A program made the position numbers and the translations under genes. This document shows, piece by piece, positions 32,749 to 42,094 of a stretch of DNA of 64,000 nt (positions within the stretch are counted from its first letter, which is position 1; each line of letters opens with the position of its first letter). The notes under the pieces are model-generated. The model searched no databases and had not been told where the DNA came from. It was given only the letters and a program-made list of their open reading frames with translations. This stretch comes from Flavobacterium sp. ACN6. Lineage in GTDB: Bacteria; Bacteroidota; Bacteroidia; Flavobacteriales; Flavobacteriaceae. Location of the stretch: positions 62,001-126,000 of the forward strand of contig NZ_MRCQ01000008.1 in NCBI RefSeq assembly GCF_002304005.1, read 5' to 3'.

Positions 32749-33528
32749 TTAAATCCCAAAAACGTCTTTGGAGTTTTGAGTTGTGACTGCTGCGATCTCT
32801 TCTTCAGAAACATCATATAGCCCTGCCAGTTTAGAAATTACATTGACCAAATAACTGCTTTCATTTCGTTTTCCTCTGTACGGAATTGGCGCTAAATAAG
32901 GCGAATCTGTCTCCAAAACAATATGTTTTAAATCAATCTGATTTAAAAACTGATCGATTTTTCCGTTCTTAAATGTTACCACGCCTCCAATTCCTAATTT
33001 CATATTATAGGAAATGGCCTGCTGTGCTTGTATTAAAGTTCCGGAAAAACAATGAAAAATCCCAAACAAATCTTCAGATTTTTCTTCTTCGAGAACTGCA
33101 AAGATCTCATCAAAAGCTTCACGACAATGAATTACAATTGGTAATTTGTATTGTTTTGCCAGCTGAATTTGTCTTTTAAAAGCGATCTGCTGTTCTTTTA
33201 AATGTGTTTTATCCCAATATAAATCGATACCGATTTCGCCGACAGCGTAGAATTTTCTTTTGGATAATTCGGTTTCAACATGCGCCAACTCTTCCCGATA
33301 ATTATCTTTCACGTAAGTGGGATGCAGCCCCATCATCAGGAATACATTTTCAGGATAATTTTTTTCTAAATCGTACATTGACTGTGTCGCCGCTGCATCG
33401 ATTGCAGGAATAAAAAAACGCGTTACTCCGGCATCAATAGCGCGCTGTATCATGTCGTCACGATCCTGATCAAATTCTTCAGAATATAAATGTGTGTGTG
33501 TATCTGTTATAATAGGTTTCAAATTCAA
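32749..33528 (-). CDS. tatD: TatD-family metal-dependent DNase
   Basis: 259 residues of the amidohydrolase fold. Metal ligands are visible: TDTHTHLYSEEFD at the start (HxH), VGEIGIDLYWDKT near 95, VIHCREAFDE near 131, FHCFSGTL near 158 and LETDSPYLAP near 208. TatD enzymes are 3'-5' exo/endonucleases or D-aminoacyl-type hydrolases in the cytosol. The gene is single, with repeat-rich DNA upstream. Confidence 0.92.
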   Translation of the reverse strand: MNLKPIITDTHTHLYSEEFDQDRDDMIQRAIDAGVTRFFIPAIDAAATQSMYDLEKNYPENVFLMMGLHPTYVKDNYREELAHVETELSKRKFYAVGEIGIDLYWDKTHLKEQQIAFKRQIQLAKQYKLPIVIHCREAFDEIFAVLEEEKSEDLFGIFHCFSGTLIQAQQAISYNMKLGIGGVVTFKNGKIDQFLNQIDLKHIVLETDSPYLAPIPYRGKRNESSYLVNVISKLAGLYDVSEEEIAAVTTQNSKDVFGI

Positions 33529-33602
33529 GGCTATAATTTTAAAGTTGTCAAAATTACGACAATATTAAAAGAATAGCAATTGGCTTCTAACAGAACGAAA
33601 AA

Positions 33603-33637
33603 AACCTTTGTCAAAGTTTCAAACTTTAACAAAGGTT
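33603..33637. repeat. Palindrome AACCTTTGTCAAAGTTT
   Basis: Arms 33603-33619 and 33621-33637 with one mismatch and a 1-base centre. Nearly the same sequence as the palindrome at 10554-10586; both lie 3' of an S41 peptidase gene. Confidence 0.7.
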
Positions 33638-33662
33638 ATACTAAATCTATATTTTGTCAGAC

Positions 33663-33762
33663 TGAGCGATCCCGAGTTTTCGGGAGAAGTCCAGCAAAGA
33701 AAAGCCCCCAATTCTTTTCGATTTGCTTTTGTGTCGTTCTCCCGAAGTTTCGGGATCGCTCA
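33663..33762. repeat. Long inverted repeat with CCCGA/TCGGG mini-hairpins
   Basis: Arms TGAGCGATCCCGAG..CGGGAG (33663-33686) and CTCCCGAAG..CGGGATCGCTCA (33739-33762) are complementary but for the centre; each arm also folds on itself (CCCGAGTTTTCGGG, CCCGAAGTTTCGGG). The internal 52 bp have no frame. It lies just 3' of the S41 gene. Confidence 0.75.
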
Positions 33763-33777
33763 GGCGACATAATTTAT

Positions 33778-35412
33778 TTATTTTCCAGTTTCAACAAATA
33801 ATAAAGCACGTTCTAATACCTCATCTTTTCCTTCCTGAATTCCTTTTATGGTTGGTTTTATTTCAATATCAGGAATGATGCCAATTCTTTGCGTTTCTCG
33901 TCCGTCAGGATAATAAACGCCCATTCCGGTATATCTAGTATGAAATTTTTTGAAATCAATATCAATTGCATTTCCGTCTGTTCCTGCTGTCTGACTTCCT
34001 ACGATTGTTGTATTTCCTGCTGTTTGAAAACACATCGCTGTCCATTCTGCCTGACTCATAGAATCTTCATTGAGTAAAACAATTACTTTGCCTTTGTAAT
34101 TATCTTTATTTTCAATTCCAGATGATGTTCCTTCTTTCCATATATATTTTCCAGGATAATTTGGATAAGGGTATGTGTAAATGGCAAATTTTTCGTTATG
34201 AGCATTTAAAAAATCTGAAATTAAATTATAGGTTTGATTAGGATAATTTCTCATATCAAAAACAATTGCTTTAGTAGATTTTAAAGCTTCAATCATGTCT
34301 GGAATATTTCTGGGTTTTATAGCGCCCATATCGACATAGCCAATATTATCGTTTAAAAGTTTAAACTTTTCCTTAGGTTTTATAGCTCCTTTTTTAAATT
34401 CATTTCGATGGGAATCATGATAGTCAGACCAGATCATTGATTTTGTTTCGTACTTTCCATCTTTTAAAAATTCTACTGTAACAGTTTCAGAATTGCTGCT
34501 TAAAATCAGAGAAACCAATTTATCTAAATACTTCGCTTCGTTTGAAGCACAAATCAAATCTCGATTTTCTGCTGCAAATTCTTTTATCGTTTTACCATTT
34601 ACTTTAGTAATTACTGCACCGATTTTAATATTATCTGCCACAGCCAGACTATCACCCAAAATCTCTGTGATAACTAATTTATCATCTATTATTTTACCTG
34701 TCGCCGGAAAATAATTTGATGCTTTAGTACCATAAATTGGACTTTCGACATGACTATCATTAAGTTTAGAAGTCAGTTTTTTTAATGCAATATAAAAATC
34801 GCCTTCATTTTTAGCATCAGCTATAGATGGTAATGACTGTTCCAAACTCAGATCCCATTTCTGATCCATTACATATTTATACGGAAAATAATATTCTATC
34901 AAATTCCAGTAAGCAAACAACATTAAGATTCTGTAATGTTTATTTGTGTAATCAAGATCAAAATAATTCTTTATGCTTTTAAAACTATCAAAACCTTGTC
35001 CAAATTCTTCTTCAGTTTGAAATCTATTCTCTTCAATAAATTTTAATTTCTTCGAAAGTTTTTTAGAAAACAACTTATTATTGAACCAGCTTAAATCGAA
35101 ATTTTTATCAAAAAACACTACATCTTTTGGTGCAGGAATTGGTGCTATTTCTTTTATTGGTCCAAGATTATCAATCCAATTTTCCAGAATTAAGGAAAAC
35201 TCTTCTTTGGTTTGGGCTTTTTCTATTTTTGGTAATTTTTCTAAAAGTTGATTATCCCAATTGATTCCTGCAATAGCGGCTTTGGGATGATAATATTTTA
35301 AGAATCCCCAGACTTTACAAGTAGCAGTAAGTTTTTCTGTCTCCGTAATCTTGGAAGCACTAAAAATGGTTTGAGAAAAAATGATAAAAAGAAACAATGT
35401 AATTTTTTTCAT
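33778..35412 (-). CDS. Secreted S41-family peptidase (paralogue B)
   Basis: ATG 35412 (544 residues) gives a clean signal peptide MKKITLFLFIIFSQTIFSAS; ATG 35421 would add MIS. Domains are as in paralogue A at 10598: N-terminal CKVWGFLKYYHP, PDZ-like VADNIKIGAVITKVNGK near 245-265, and C-terminal S41 domain with likely nucleophile Ser in SMSQAEWTAM near 450 and VGSQTAGTDG. C-terminal GIIPDIEIKPTIKGIQEGKDEVLERAL is almost the same in both. Unlike A it stands alone, flanked by repeats. Confidence 0.85.
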   Translation of the reverse strand: MKKITLFLFIIFSQTIFSASKITETEKLTATCKVWGFLKYYHPKAAIAGINWDNQLLEKLPKIEKAQTKEEFSLILENWIDNLGPIKEIAPIPAPKDVVFFDKNFDLSWFNNKLFSKKLSKKLKFIEENRFQTEEEFGQGFDSFKSIKNYFDLDYTNKHYRILMLFAYWNLIEYYFPYKYVMDQKWDLSLEQSLPSIADAKNEGDFYIALKKLTSKLNDSHVESPIYGTKASNYFPATGKIIDDKLVITEILGDSLAVADNIKIGAVITKVNGKTIKEFAAENRDLICASNEAKYLDKLVSLILSSNSETVTVEFLKDGKYETKSMIWSDYHDSHRNEFKKGAIKPKEKFKLLNDNIGYVDMGAIKPRNIPDMIEALKSTKAIVFDMRNYPNQTYNLISDFLNAHNEKFAIYTYPYPNYPGKYIWKEGTSSGIENKDNYKGKVIVLLNEDSMSQAEWTAMCFQTAGNTTIVGSQTAGTDGNAIDIDFKKFHTRYTGMGVYYPDGRETQRIGIIPDIEIKPTIKGIQEGKDEVLERALLFVETGK

Positions 35413-35496
35413 TGAAATCATTCGGTTAGGTTAGATTGTTTTTGGGCTAATTCTTTAAAAGAAAAATCGAAATTAGAATTAAAAATCTGGATTCGC

Positions 35497-35709
35497 TTGT
35501 GGTTTCCCGTAAAAGCAGGGAATTTTTTATTTTATTTATTATTGAAAGCATTTGAAAAGATAAAAAAAGCAACAAATTATATCTTCTACATCGTTAGTTT
35601 TTTGGTTATAATTGGCTTATTTTTGATTTTCAATCATATTTGGAATGGAAAATCTTCACGAAATTCTCAAAACAGAGAATTACAAAAAAATAAAATTCAA
35701 AATCACTAA
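35497..35709 (+). CDS. Doubtful small membrane protein
   Basis: A TTG-started frame of 70 codons with one strong TM segment (YIFYIVSFLVIIGLFLIF). It overlaps the retropepsin gene by 65 bp in another frame. The TM stretch could be real coding or AT-rich chance; no homology recognised. Confidence 0.2.
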   Translation: MWFPVKAGNFLFYLLLKAFEKIKKATNYIFYIVSFLVIIGLFLIFNHIWNGKSSRNSQNRELQKNKIQNH

Positions 35710-36082
35710 AACGCAGCATTTACAGATAAAAGCCAAAATAAACGGTATTTCTGGAAATTTTATTTTAGACACTGGTGCATCCAATACGTGTGTAGGTTTT
35801 GAAAGTATTGAACGTTTTGAGTTGGCGGCGAAAAACTCAAAAACCAAAGCATCTGGAGCCGGCGGAACTGGAATGAAAACGCAGATTTCGTCTCAAAATA
35901 AATTGCAGTTAGGTTCTTGGAAAAACAAAGATTTCAGCATCGTAATTTTTGATCTTTCACATGTGAATGAAGCCTTAGAATCTTTTAAATCAAAGCCTGT
36001 TCATGGAATTATTGGAGCTGATGTTTTGTTGGAAGGAAAAGCTATAATTGATTATTTTAATCACTATTTGTATCTTAAATAG
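35645..36082 (+). CDS. Retropepsin-like aspartic protease
   Basis: 145 residues with the single-lobe aspartic protease signature FILDTGASNTCVG near 38-50 (DTGAS holds the catalytic Asp) and the second motif HGIIGADVLL near 119, with a short hydrophobic-hydrophobic-Gly pattern. Such small proteins must dimerise to form the active site. No signal peptide is visible, so it should be cytosolic. It stands alone with a bidirectional terminator downstream; function unknown. Confidence 0.85.
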   Translation: MENLHEILKTENYKKIKFKITKTQHLQIKAKINGISGNFILDTGASNTCVGFESIERFELAAKNSKTKASGAGGTGMKTQISSQNKLQLGSWKNKDFSIVIFDLSHVNEALESFKSKPVHGIIGADVLLEGKAIIDYFNHYLYLK

Positions 36083-36114
36083 AAAATTCCACTTTTAAAA
36101 ATTCCAATTCAACA

Positions 36115-36141
36115 AAAAAGTCTTCATATGGAAGACTTTTT
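36115..36141. terminator. Bidirectional terminator
   Basis: AAAAGTCTTC (36116-36125) pairs with GAAGACTTTT (36131-36140), with A/T tracts on both sides, between convergent genes. Confidence 0.85.
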
Positions 36142-36142
36142 A

Positions 36143-37393
36143 TTATTCTATTTTTGGTTTATCCATTTCTGCTTTTGAAACCGTATGTTTTTTCAACGAA
36201 AAATAAGCAACAACTGTACTCAACAACATTAATAATCCTCCCAAAACAAACGGTGCTCCAGCAAATTTAAACGGCGCATCGCTGTGTGTGAAAAAGTAAA
36301 ATGTATTTGCCATCATAGGCGGGCCAATAATTGATGAAGCACTCATTAAACTGGTTAAAGTTCCCTGAATTTCTCCCTGCTCGCTTGGTTCTACTTTACT
36401 AGCCACAACAGATTGTAAGGCTGGGCCGGCTATTCCGCCAAGGCAGTAGGGAATTAAAAACACAAACATCATCCAGCTTTCTGTTGCAAAAGCAAACAAG
36501 AGCATTCCGATTGTGTATAAAGCCAGACCTATATAAATGCTTTTTTCGTTTCCTATTTTTGGATTAATGAATCGAACTAATCCACCTTGTACAACTCCAA
36601 CTAATAAACCAATAATTCCTAACGAAATCCCGATCATTCTTTCGTCCCAATTAAATTGGTAAATCGTGAAAAAACTCCAATTGCTTTGCACGGCATGAGA
36701 ACCAACATATAAGAAAAATATAGCAGCAATTAATCCAATCAAAGTGGGATATTTTTTTAATCCGATAATTGCTCCAATCGGATTGGCTCGTTTCCAGTTA
36801 AAATCTCTTCTGTTTTCTTTTTTAAGGGATTCAGGTAAAATAAAAAATCCGTAAAGGAAATTTACCATACATAAAACAGCTGCCGCATAGAAAGGAACTC
36901 TAGATCCGTATTGTCCTAACAAACCTCCAATAACGGGTCCGATAATAAATCCTAGTCCGAAAGCAGCGCCAATTAATCCGAAGTTTTTAGCTCTGTTTTC
37001 AGCTGTACTTACATCGGCAATATAAGCAGAAGCAGTTGTAATACTAGCACCGGTAACTCCAGCAATAATTCTTCCTATAAAAAGCCAGACAATTGTTGGT
37101 GAAAAAGCTAATAAAATATAATCCAATGAAAATCCAAAAAGCGAAATCAAGATTATCGGTCTTCTTCCGAATTTATCACTCAAATTTCCAATTACAGGAG
37201 CAAAAACAAACTGGGTTATCGCATACGCGAAAGTCAGCCAGCCGCCAATTTTTGCTGCCTCGCTGATATCACCGTGAATTAATTCTTCGATTAATTTCGG
37301 AATTACCGGAATAATAATTCCCCATCCCGTTATATCAATTAACATGGTTATGAAAATAAAACCAATTGCAGCAGATTTATCTTTTTGTAGCAT
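36143..37393 (-). CDS. TCR/Tet-family MFS transporter
   Basis: 416 residues with 12 predicted TM helices. Motif A of drug:H+ antiporters appears as GNLSDKFGRRPIIL near 67, and motif C-like GAAFGLGFIIGPVIGGLLG near 142, with DITGWGIIIPVIP in TM1, all typical of the TetA-like TCR/Tet family. In this lineage such genes are usually chromosomal and do not by themselves imply tetracycline resistance. Single gene; the 320-bp upstream gap is full of repeats. Confidence 0.9.
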   Translation of the reverse strand: MLQKDKSAAIGFIFITMLIDITGWGIIIPVIPKLIEELIHGDISEAAKIGGWLTFAYAITQFVFAPVIGNLSDKFGRRPIILISLFGFSLDYILLAFSPTIVWLFIGRIIAGVTGASITTASAYIADVSTAENRAKNFGLIGAAFGLGFIIGPVIGGLLGQYGSRVPFYAAAVLCMVNFLYGFFILPESLKKENRRDFNWKRANPIGAIIGLKKYPTLIGLIAAIFFLYVGSHAVQSNWSFFTIYQFNWDERMIGISLGIIGLLVGVVQGGLVRFINPKIGNEKSIYIGLALYTIGMLLFAFATESWMMFVFLIPYCLGGIAGPALQSVVASKVEPSEQGEIQGTLTSLMSASSIIGPPMMANTFYFFTHSDAPFKFAGAPFVLGGLLMLLSTVVAYFSLKKHTVSKAEMDKPKIE

Positions 37394-37438
37394 AGTAGTT
37401 TAGTAAGATGATGCAAATAAACATATTTTTAAACTAAC

Positions 37439-37488
37439 AATAAAAAAATCCCAAATTCGAATTGAAAGGAATCTGGAGTTTTTTATTG
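37439..37488. repeat. Terminator-like repeat, copy 1
   Basis: AATAAAAAAATCCCAAATTCGAATTG..GGAATCTGGAG then TTTTTTATTG. It differs from copy 2 at a few bases (GAG versus GGA at the stem end) that weaken the stem. Confidence 0.6.
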
Positions 37489-37512
37489 AAAAATTAAAAT
37501 TGCCTGAAGTTT

Positions 37513-37584
37513 TTGCACGCAGATTTAATATAGATTTAAGCAGATAAACGCAGATTTTTTTAATTTAATCTTCTAAATCTGCGT
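37513..37584. repeat. Inverted repeat CACGCAGATTTA
   Basis: GCACGCAGATTTAATATAG and AAACGCAGATTT on the left face TTCTAAATCTGCGTG on the right. Another intergenic repeat type, sitting between two terminator-like copies. Confidence 0.6.
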
Positions 37585-37614
37585 GAAATATTTTTGCTTA
37601 ATTATAAAGAATCA

Positions 37615-37668
37615 ATAAAAAAATCCCAAATTCCAATTGAAAGGAATCTGGGATTTTTTATTTTGAAA
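37615..37668 (-). terminator. Terminator-like repeat, copy 2 (after the RND gene)
   Basis: Stem TCCCAAATTCC / GGAATCTGGGA with A- and T-tracts on the two sides. It lies 46 bp after the RND permease stop (-), so it probably ends the efflux operon. Confidence 0.65.
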
Positions 37669-37713
37669 TTCCAAATTCGGACTTTGGAACTTCACTATTG
37701 AAAATTAAAACTC

Positions 37714-40700
37714 TTAGTGGTTATGTTTCGGATTGAAACCGTCTTCGCTTAATTCTTTGTGCTCATAATCAGCAACCATTTCAGCTTCGTAATCGATTTT
37801 TTCTCCTTTAGAGAACTTACGGATAATTTTCTCCATAATATCATAGATTACAGGAACTACGATCAAGGTTAGGAATAATGACGAAATCAAACCTCCAATA
37901 ATTACCCAAGCCAATCCGTTTTTCCATTCTGCTCCTGCTCCTGCTGCTAATGCAATTGGGAACATACCAAATACCATCGCAATTGTGGTCATCAAGATCG
38001 GACGTAAACGTGCGTGGTTTGCCTGAATTAATGCTGTTCTGATCGATTCTCCGGCAGCTCTTCGCTGATTCGTATAATCGACAAGCATAATCGCATTCTT
38101 ACACACCAGACCAATCAACATGATGACCCCTAAAATGGTAAAGATGTTTAAAGTATTGTTTGTCAATGCTAGTGCAAATAAAACCCCAATGAACGAAAGC
38201 GGAATAGCAAATAAAACTACAAACGGGTGAACGAAACTGTCATATAGACCTACCATTACAAGGTAAACCAAGATAATAGCGGCTAATAATGCGATTCCTA
38301 ATGTACCAAATCCTTCTGATTGGTTTTCTTGGTCACCACCCCAGATGTAGTTAACTCCAACTGGTTTTTGTAGTTTATCTAATTTTTCCTGCCATTGTGT
38401 AACAATTGTTCCTGCTGGCACCCCAACGTTCTGACCTTGCACAGTTACAGAAGCTGTTTTATCTCTACGCTCTAATTTACTTGGTCCAGAACCTTCTGTA
38501 ATTGTTGCGAATTGATTTAATTTAATTTGCTGACCTGAGTTATTTACAAAAATCAAATTACTAACATCGGTAATGTTTTTTCTATCAAATTCATTGTATT
38601 TGATGTTGATGTCGTATTCGTATTCACCAGCTCTAAATTTACCGTCAGTATTACCACTATAAGCTGTCTGCATTGTTAAACCAACCGTTTGAAGTGTTAA
38701 TCCTAAAGCAGCCATTTTATCTCTGTCAACTTGAACGTTAATCTCTGGGTTTCCGTCTTCAACTGTTAATTTAATCTCAGTTGTTCCAGGAATTGTACGT
38801 AATTCAGCTTCAGCTAATTTTGCAAATTTCATGGCACTTTCTACGTTTGGACCTGTTACAATCAAACCTAAAGTTGCATCTTCTGCTGTTCCTAAGATAC
38901 CTACAGGAACCGTTTTAACTTTTGCACCAACTAATATTTTTTCCAGTTTACGTTTTGTTTTAGCTGCGTAAACGTTGGCATCGTCTGTACGATCTTTTTG
39001 TTCGATCATTTTAACGTCGATCTCTGCTTTGTAAGCAGTTGCCTGCGCCGCACCTAAACCTTCACTCGTTTGTCCTACAGTTGTAATTTGGCTGAAAACA
39101 TATTTCTCTCCTTTTAAGAAAGCTTCTGCTTTTTGCGTCATAAAGTTAGTCTGCTCTAATGAAGCATCTTTTGGCATCTCAATTTGTACTAAGAATTCAC
39201 CACTATCAGATGATGCGAAGAACTCTCCTCCAATATAACCACCTCCCATTAACCAGAAGATCGATCCAAAGAACATAACTAATACAACTACAATAGTTTT
39301 AATATAGTGATCTAAACACCAGTTTAATAAGTTTGAAATCCAGTCTGTGAAACGAGTTAAATAGCTTTCAAATCCAAGGATCACTTTTTCGAAAGCATTT
39401 TTACCTTCCAGATGTTCTAATTTTCCAAAACGTGAAGACAACCATGGAATAATAGTAAATGAAGCTAATAATGAGAACAATGTTGATATAATTACCGTAA
39501 CACAGAATTGTGTAATAATGTTTGATACCAATCCGGTACTCATTGCAATCGGTAAGAACACCACCACAATTACTAAAGTAATCGAAGTTACTGTACCACC
39601 AATTTCGGCAGTTCCATCATAAGAAGCACGAATTTTGCTCTTACCCATCTCCATGTGTCGGTAAATATTCTCCAATACAACAATGGCATCATCCACAAGA
39701 ATACCAACAACAAGAGATAAACCAAGTAAACTCATTAAGTTAAGCGTGTAACCTAATAAATAGATTCCGATAAATGTAGCAATCAAAGAGGCAGGAATAG
39801 ATACCATTACGATCAATGAGTTTCTAATGCTGTGCAAGAAAAACAACATTACAAATGCTACCAAAACTACAGCAATTAATAAATCGTGTACAACAGAATC
39901 TGCTGCTTCAAGGGTAAATACGGTACTGTCTTTTGCAACATCTAATTTCAATTGAGAAGATTTGTAATCACTCTCTAATGTTTTAATTGTTTTAATCAAC
40001 TGCTCACTTACCGCAACGGCATTTGCATCTGATTGTTTTACAATTTGAAGTACAATTGCACTTTTTTGGTCAACACGCGCAATTTTCTCCGCGATTTTTT
40101 GTGTATCCTGAACATCAGCAATATCTCCTAAACGAACTTGAATTCCGTCTTGAGAAGAAACTACTAAGTTTCTTAATTCATTAACATTTTTATATTTACC
40201 CGCTAAACGAATTAATATTTTTTGGTTACGAGTTTGGATGTTACCCGTTGGGAAATCCAGATTCGAAGTCAAAATAGTCTGTTGTACCTGAGGAACAGAA
40301 AGTCCGTAACCCTGCATTTTAACAGCGTCAAGATTTACCTGAATCTCACGTTCCTGACCACCGATAATATTTACCTGTGCCACACCTTGTACACGAGATA
40401 AAACTGGAGCAATCTTTTTATCGATCAAATCGTAAAATTCAGCTTCGTCCATTCTACCATTCGCACCAAGCGTCATAATTGGTAAATCACTCAAAGAGAA
40501 TTTAGTCAAAGACGGCGGATCAGCATCATCTGGCAAATCACTCAAAATCGCGTTGATTTTACGCTGCGCATCGTTCATCGAAATATCTACATTGGCAGTA
40601 GAAAGTAATGTGATCGATACTACAGATAAACTCTCATAAGATTTCGAGTCAATTTTCTTGATATTTTCCAAAGATGCAATCGCATCCTCAATTTTCTTTG

Positions 40701-40890
40701 TAACGGTATTTTCAACCTCACTTGGAGAAGCTCCTGGATAAACAGTTGAAACCGTAATAACGTTGGTTTCAAATTTTGGGATCAGCTCGTAACCTAACTG
40801 GCTGTAACTGAACAATCCACCTAGAATCAGAATTGTAAACAATACAATTACTAACGACGGACGTTTTATGGATATTTCGGCTAATTTCAT
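37714..40890 (-). CDS. RND efflux permease (HAE1-like)
   Basis: Inner-membrane proton-driven pump of a tripartite efflux system. The 1058-residue protein has the RND layout: TM1 ISIKRPSLVIVLFTILILGGLFSY, porter domain with YPGASPSEVENTVTKKIEDAI near 50, TM4 motif GLSLVVGILVDDAIVVLENIYRHME near 393 with the proton-relay Asp pair, a second porter half (GGGYIGGEFFASSDSGEFLV), and C-terminal TMs with GLVCKNAIMLVDYTNQRR. The tail is His-containing (EHKELSEDGFNPKHNH). It is the last gene of the tetR-tolC-mfp-rnd operon; substrate unknown. Confidence 0.95.
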   Translation of the reverse strand: MKLAEISIKRPSLVIVLFTILILGGLFSYSQLGYELIPKFETNVITVSTVYPGASPSEVENTVTKKIEDAIASLENIKKIDSKSYESLSVVSITLLSTANVDISMNDAQRKINAILSDLPDDADPPSLTKFSLSDLPIMTLGANGRMDEAEFYDLIDKKIAPVLSRVQGVAQVNIIGGQEREIQVNLDAVKMQGYGLSVPQVQQTILTSNLDFPTGNIQTRNQKILIRLAGKYKNVNELRNLVVSSQDGIQVRLGDIADVQDTQKIAEKIARVDQKSAIVLQIVKQSDANAVAVSEQLIKTIKTLESDYKSSQLKLDVAKDSTVFTLEAADSVVHDLLIAVVLVAFVMLFFLHSIRNSLIVMVSIPASLIATFIGIYLLGYTLNLMSLLGLSLVVGILVDDAIVVLENIYRHMEMGKSKIRASYDGTAEIGGTVTSITLVIVVVFLPIAMSTGLVSNIITQFCVTVIISTLFSLLASFTIIPWLSSRFGKLEHLEGKNAFEKVILGFESYLTRFTDWISNLLNWCLDHYIKTIVVVLVMFFGSIFWLMGGGYIGGEFFASSDSGEFLVQIEMPKDASLEQTNFMTQKAEAFLKGEKYVFSQITTVGQTSEGLGAAQATAYKAEIDVKMIEQKDRTDDANVYAAKTKRKLEKILVGAKVKTVPVGILGTAEDATLGLIVTGPNVESAMKFAKLAEAELRTIPGTTEIKLTVEDGNPEINVQVDRDKMAALGLTLQTVGLTMQTAYSGNTDGKFRAGEYEYDINIKYNEFDRKNITDVSNLIFVNNSGQQIKLNQFATITEGSGPSKLERRDKTASVTVQGQNVGVPAGTIVTQWQEKLDKLQKPVGVNYIWGGDQENQSEGFGTLGIALLAAIILVYLVMVGLYDSFVHPFVVLFAIPLSFIGVLFALALTNNTLNIFTILGVIMLIGLVCKNAIMLVDYTNQRRAAGESIRTALIQANHARLRPILMTTIAMVFGMFPIALAAGAGAEWKNGLAWVIIGGLISSLFLTLIVVPVIYDIMEKIIRKFSKGEKIDYEAEMVADYEHKELSEDGFNPKHNH

Positions 40891-40909
40891 ATTTTTTTAA
40901 TGCTATAGG

Positions 40910-41016
40910 CTTTAGGCTGTAGGCTTTAAGCTTTAAGGTTTAATTTCATATTTTGTTTTTAGGCTCTAGGCTTTAGGCTTTTAAAAAGCTTATTGCTTAT
41001 TGCCTATAGCTTAAAG
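40910..41016. repeat. Intergenic TAGGCTTTAGGC / GCTTTAAGC repeat block
   Basis: Units TAGGCTTTAGGC, TAGGCTTTAAGC and the facing GCCTATAGCTTAAAGC fill the adaptor-RND gap. This is the same family as at 3132-3297 between leuC and leuD: in both cases inside an operon. Confidence 0.7.
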
Positions 41017-41017
41017 C

Positions 41018-42085
41018 TTACTTAATAATTTCTACTGTATTTCCGTCTTGTAAGTTGATTTGTCCTGTAATGATTACAGTATCTCCGTCATTCAATCCAT
41101 TGATAATTTCAACTTTATCCCCTAAGATTCTTCCAGCAACCACTTTTTTCAATTTTGCTACGTTATTTTCAACTACGAAAATTTCGTTAGTGCTCACACT
41201 TCCAACAAATGCATTTCTAGGAACAACTTTTAAACTTTGTTTTTGATTGTTTGAACCAAAAGTTGCAGTTCCGTACATACCTGCTTTTAGGTCGTTGTTA
41301 GCATTGTTTGTGATTTCAATTTCAACTGGGAAGTTTAAAGAAGCATCTGCTTTTGCAGCGATGAACGTAATTTTTCCTGTGAAATTTTTATCAGGATAAA
41401 CACTTGCAGCAATATCTACTGTACTTCCTAATTTTAAACTTGCTACTTGGCTTTCGTTTACTGTAACTGTTAATTTTAATTTAGAAACATTTACAATATC
41501 AAACAAAGCAGTTGCAGGCATTCCAGCTAAAATAGATCCCGGCTCAATATATTTTTTATTAATATATCCGTTAATTGGAGCTTTTACTTTAGTATCTCCA
41601 ACATTAATATTGGCTTGAGTCAAACTAGACTGAGCGTTTGTCAAAGCTAATTTTGCCTGATCTAATTGTTGTTTTGTAACACCGCCGGTTTTAAAAGCAT
41701 TTTCGTATCTGCTGTAATCAGATTTTGCATTTTGGTAAACTGCCTGAGCTTGTTGTGCATTTACATTAATAACATCTCCTCTTACTGTTAATAATGTTTG
41801 ACCTACTCTTACATAATCTCCTTCTTTAGCTAAAACACTAATTACTTTTCCAGATTTTTCTGCAGAGAAAGTAAGTTCTTGAATTGGCACAAAGTTTCCA
41901 TTTGCAGTAAAAGCAAGATTTACATCTTCTGTTTTAACTGTTGCCACTTTTACAGATATTGCAGCATTTTTTTCGGCTACGACAGCAGTTTTACCTTCGT
42001 TTTCAGCCTTATTTTTATTTAAGATGTAGCTAATCCCAGCAAATGCTACGGCTATGATTACGATTGTTATAATAATTTTCTTCAT
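41018..42085 (-). CDS. RND efflux periplasmic adaptor
   Basis: 355-residue membrane-fusion protein: N-terminal anchor (MKKIIITIVIIAVAFAGISYIL), lipoyl halves SAEKSGKVISVLAKEGDYVRVGQTLLTV near 90 and TKVKAPINGYINKKYIEPGS near 168, a short coiled-coil hairpin between, then a beta-barrel (LKLTVTVNESQVASLKLG) and C-terminal membrane-proximal domain (VVAGRILGDKVEIINGLNDGDTVIITG). It lies between the TolC and RND genes and completes the tripartite pump. Confidence 0.95.
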   Translation of the reverse strand: MKKIIITIVIIAVAFAGISYILNKNKAENEGKTAVVAEKNAAISVKVATVKTEDVNLAFTANGNFVPIQELTFSAEKSGKVISVLAKEGDYVRVGQTLLTVRGDVINVNAQQAQAVYQNAKSDYSRYENAFKTGGVTKQQLDQAKLALTNAQSSLTQANINVGDTKVKAPINGYINKKYIEPGSILAGMPATALFDIVNVSKLKLTVTVNESQVASLKLGSTVDIAASVYPDKNFTGKITFIAAKADASLNFPVEIEITNNANNDLKAGMYGTATFGSNNQKQSLKVVPRNAFVGSVSTNEIFVVENNVAKLKKVVAGRILGDKVEIINGLNDGDTVIITGQINLQDGNTVEIIK

Positions 42086-42094
42086 TGTAATTAG

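Larger units (their letters stand above)
37394..37713. other. Repeat-filled gap: duplicated terminator-like element around a palindrome
   Basis: It contains two near-identical 50-bp elements (37439-37488 and 37615-37666), each of the form AATAAAAAAATCCCAAATTC ... GGAATCTGG..TTTTTTATT, and between them an inverted repeat GCACGCAGATTTA ... TAAATCTGCGTG. No gene or frame is visible. Confidence 0.7.

Noticed and set aside
36143..37393. Acquired tetracycline-resistance gene
   Set aside because: The gene has host-like base composition, no mobile-element context and no TetR partner; chromosomal TCR/Tet homologues are common in Flavobacterium.
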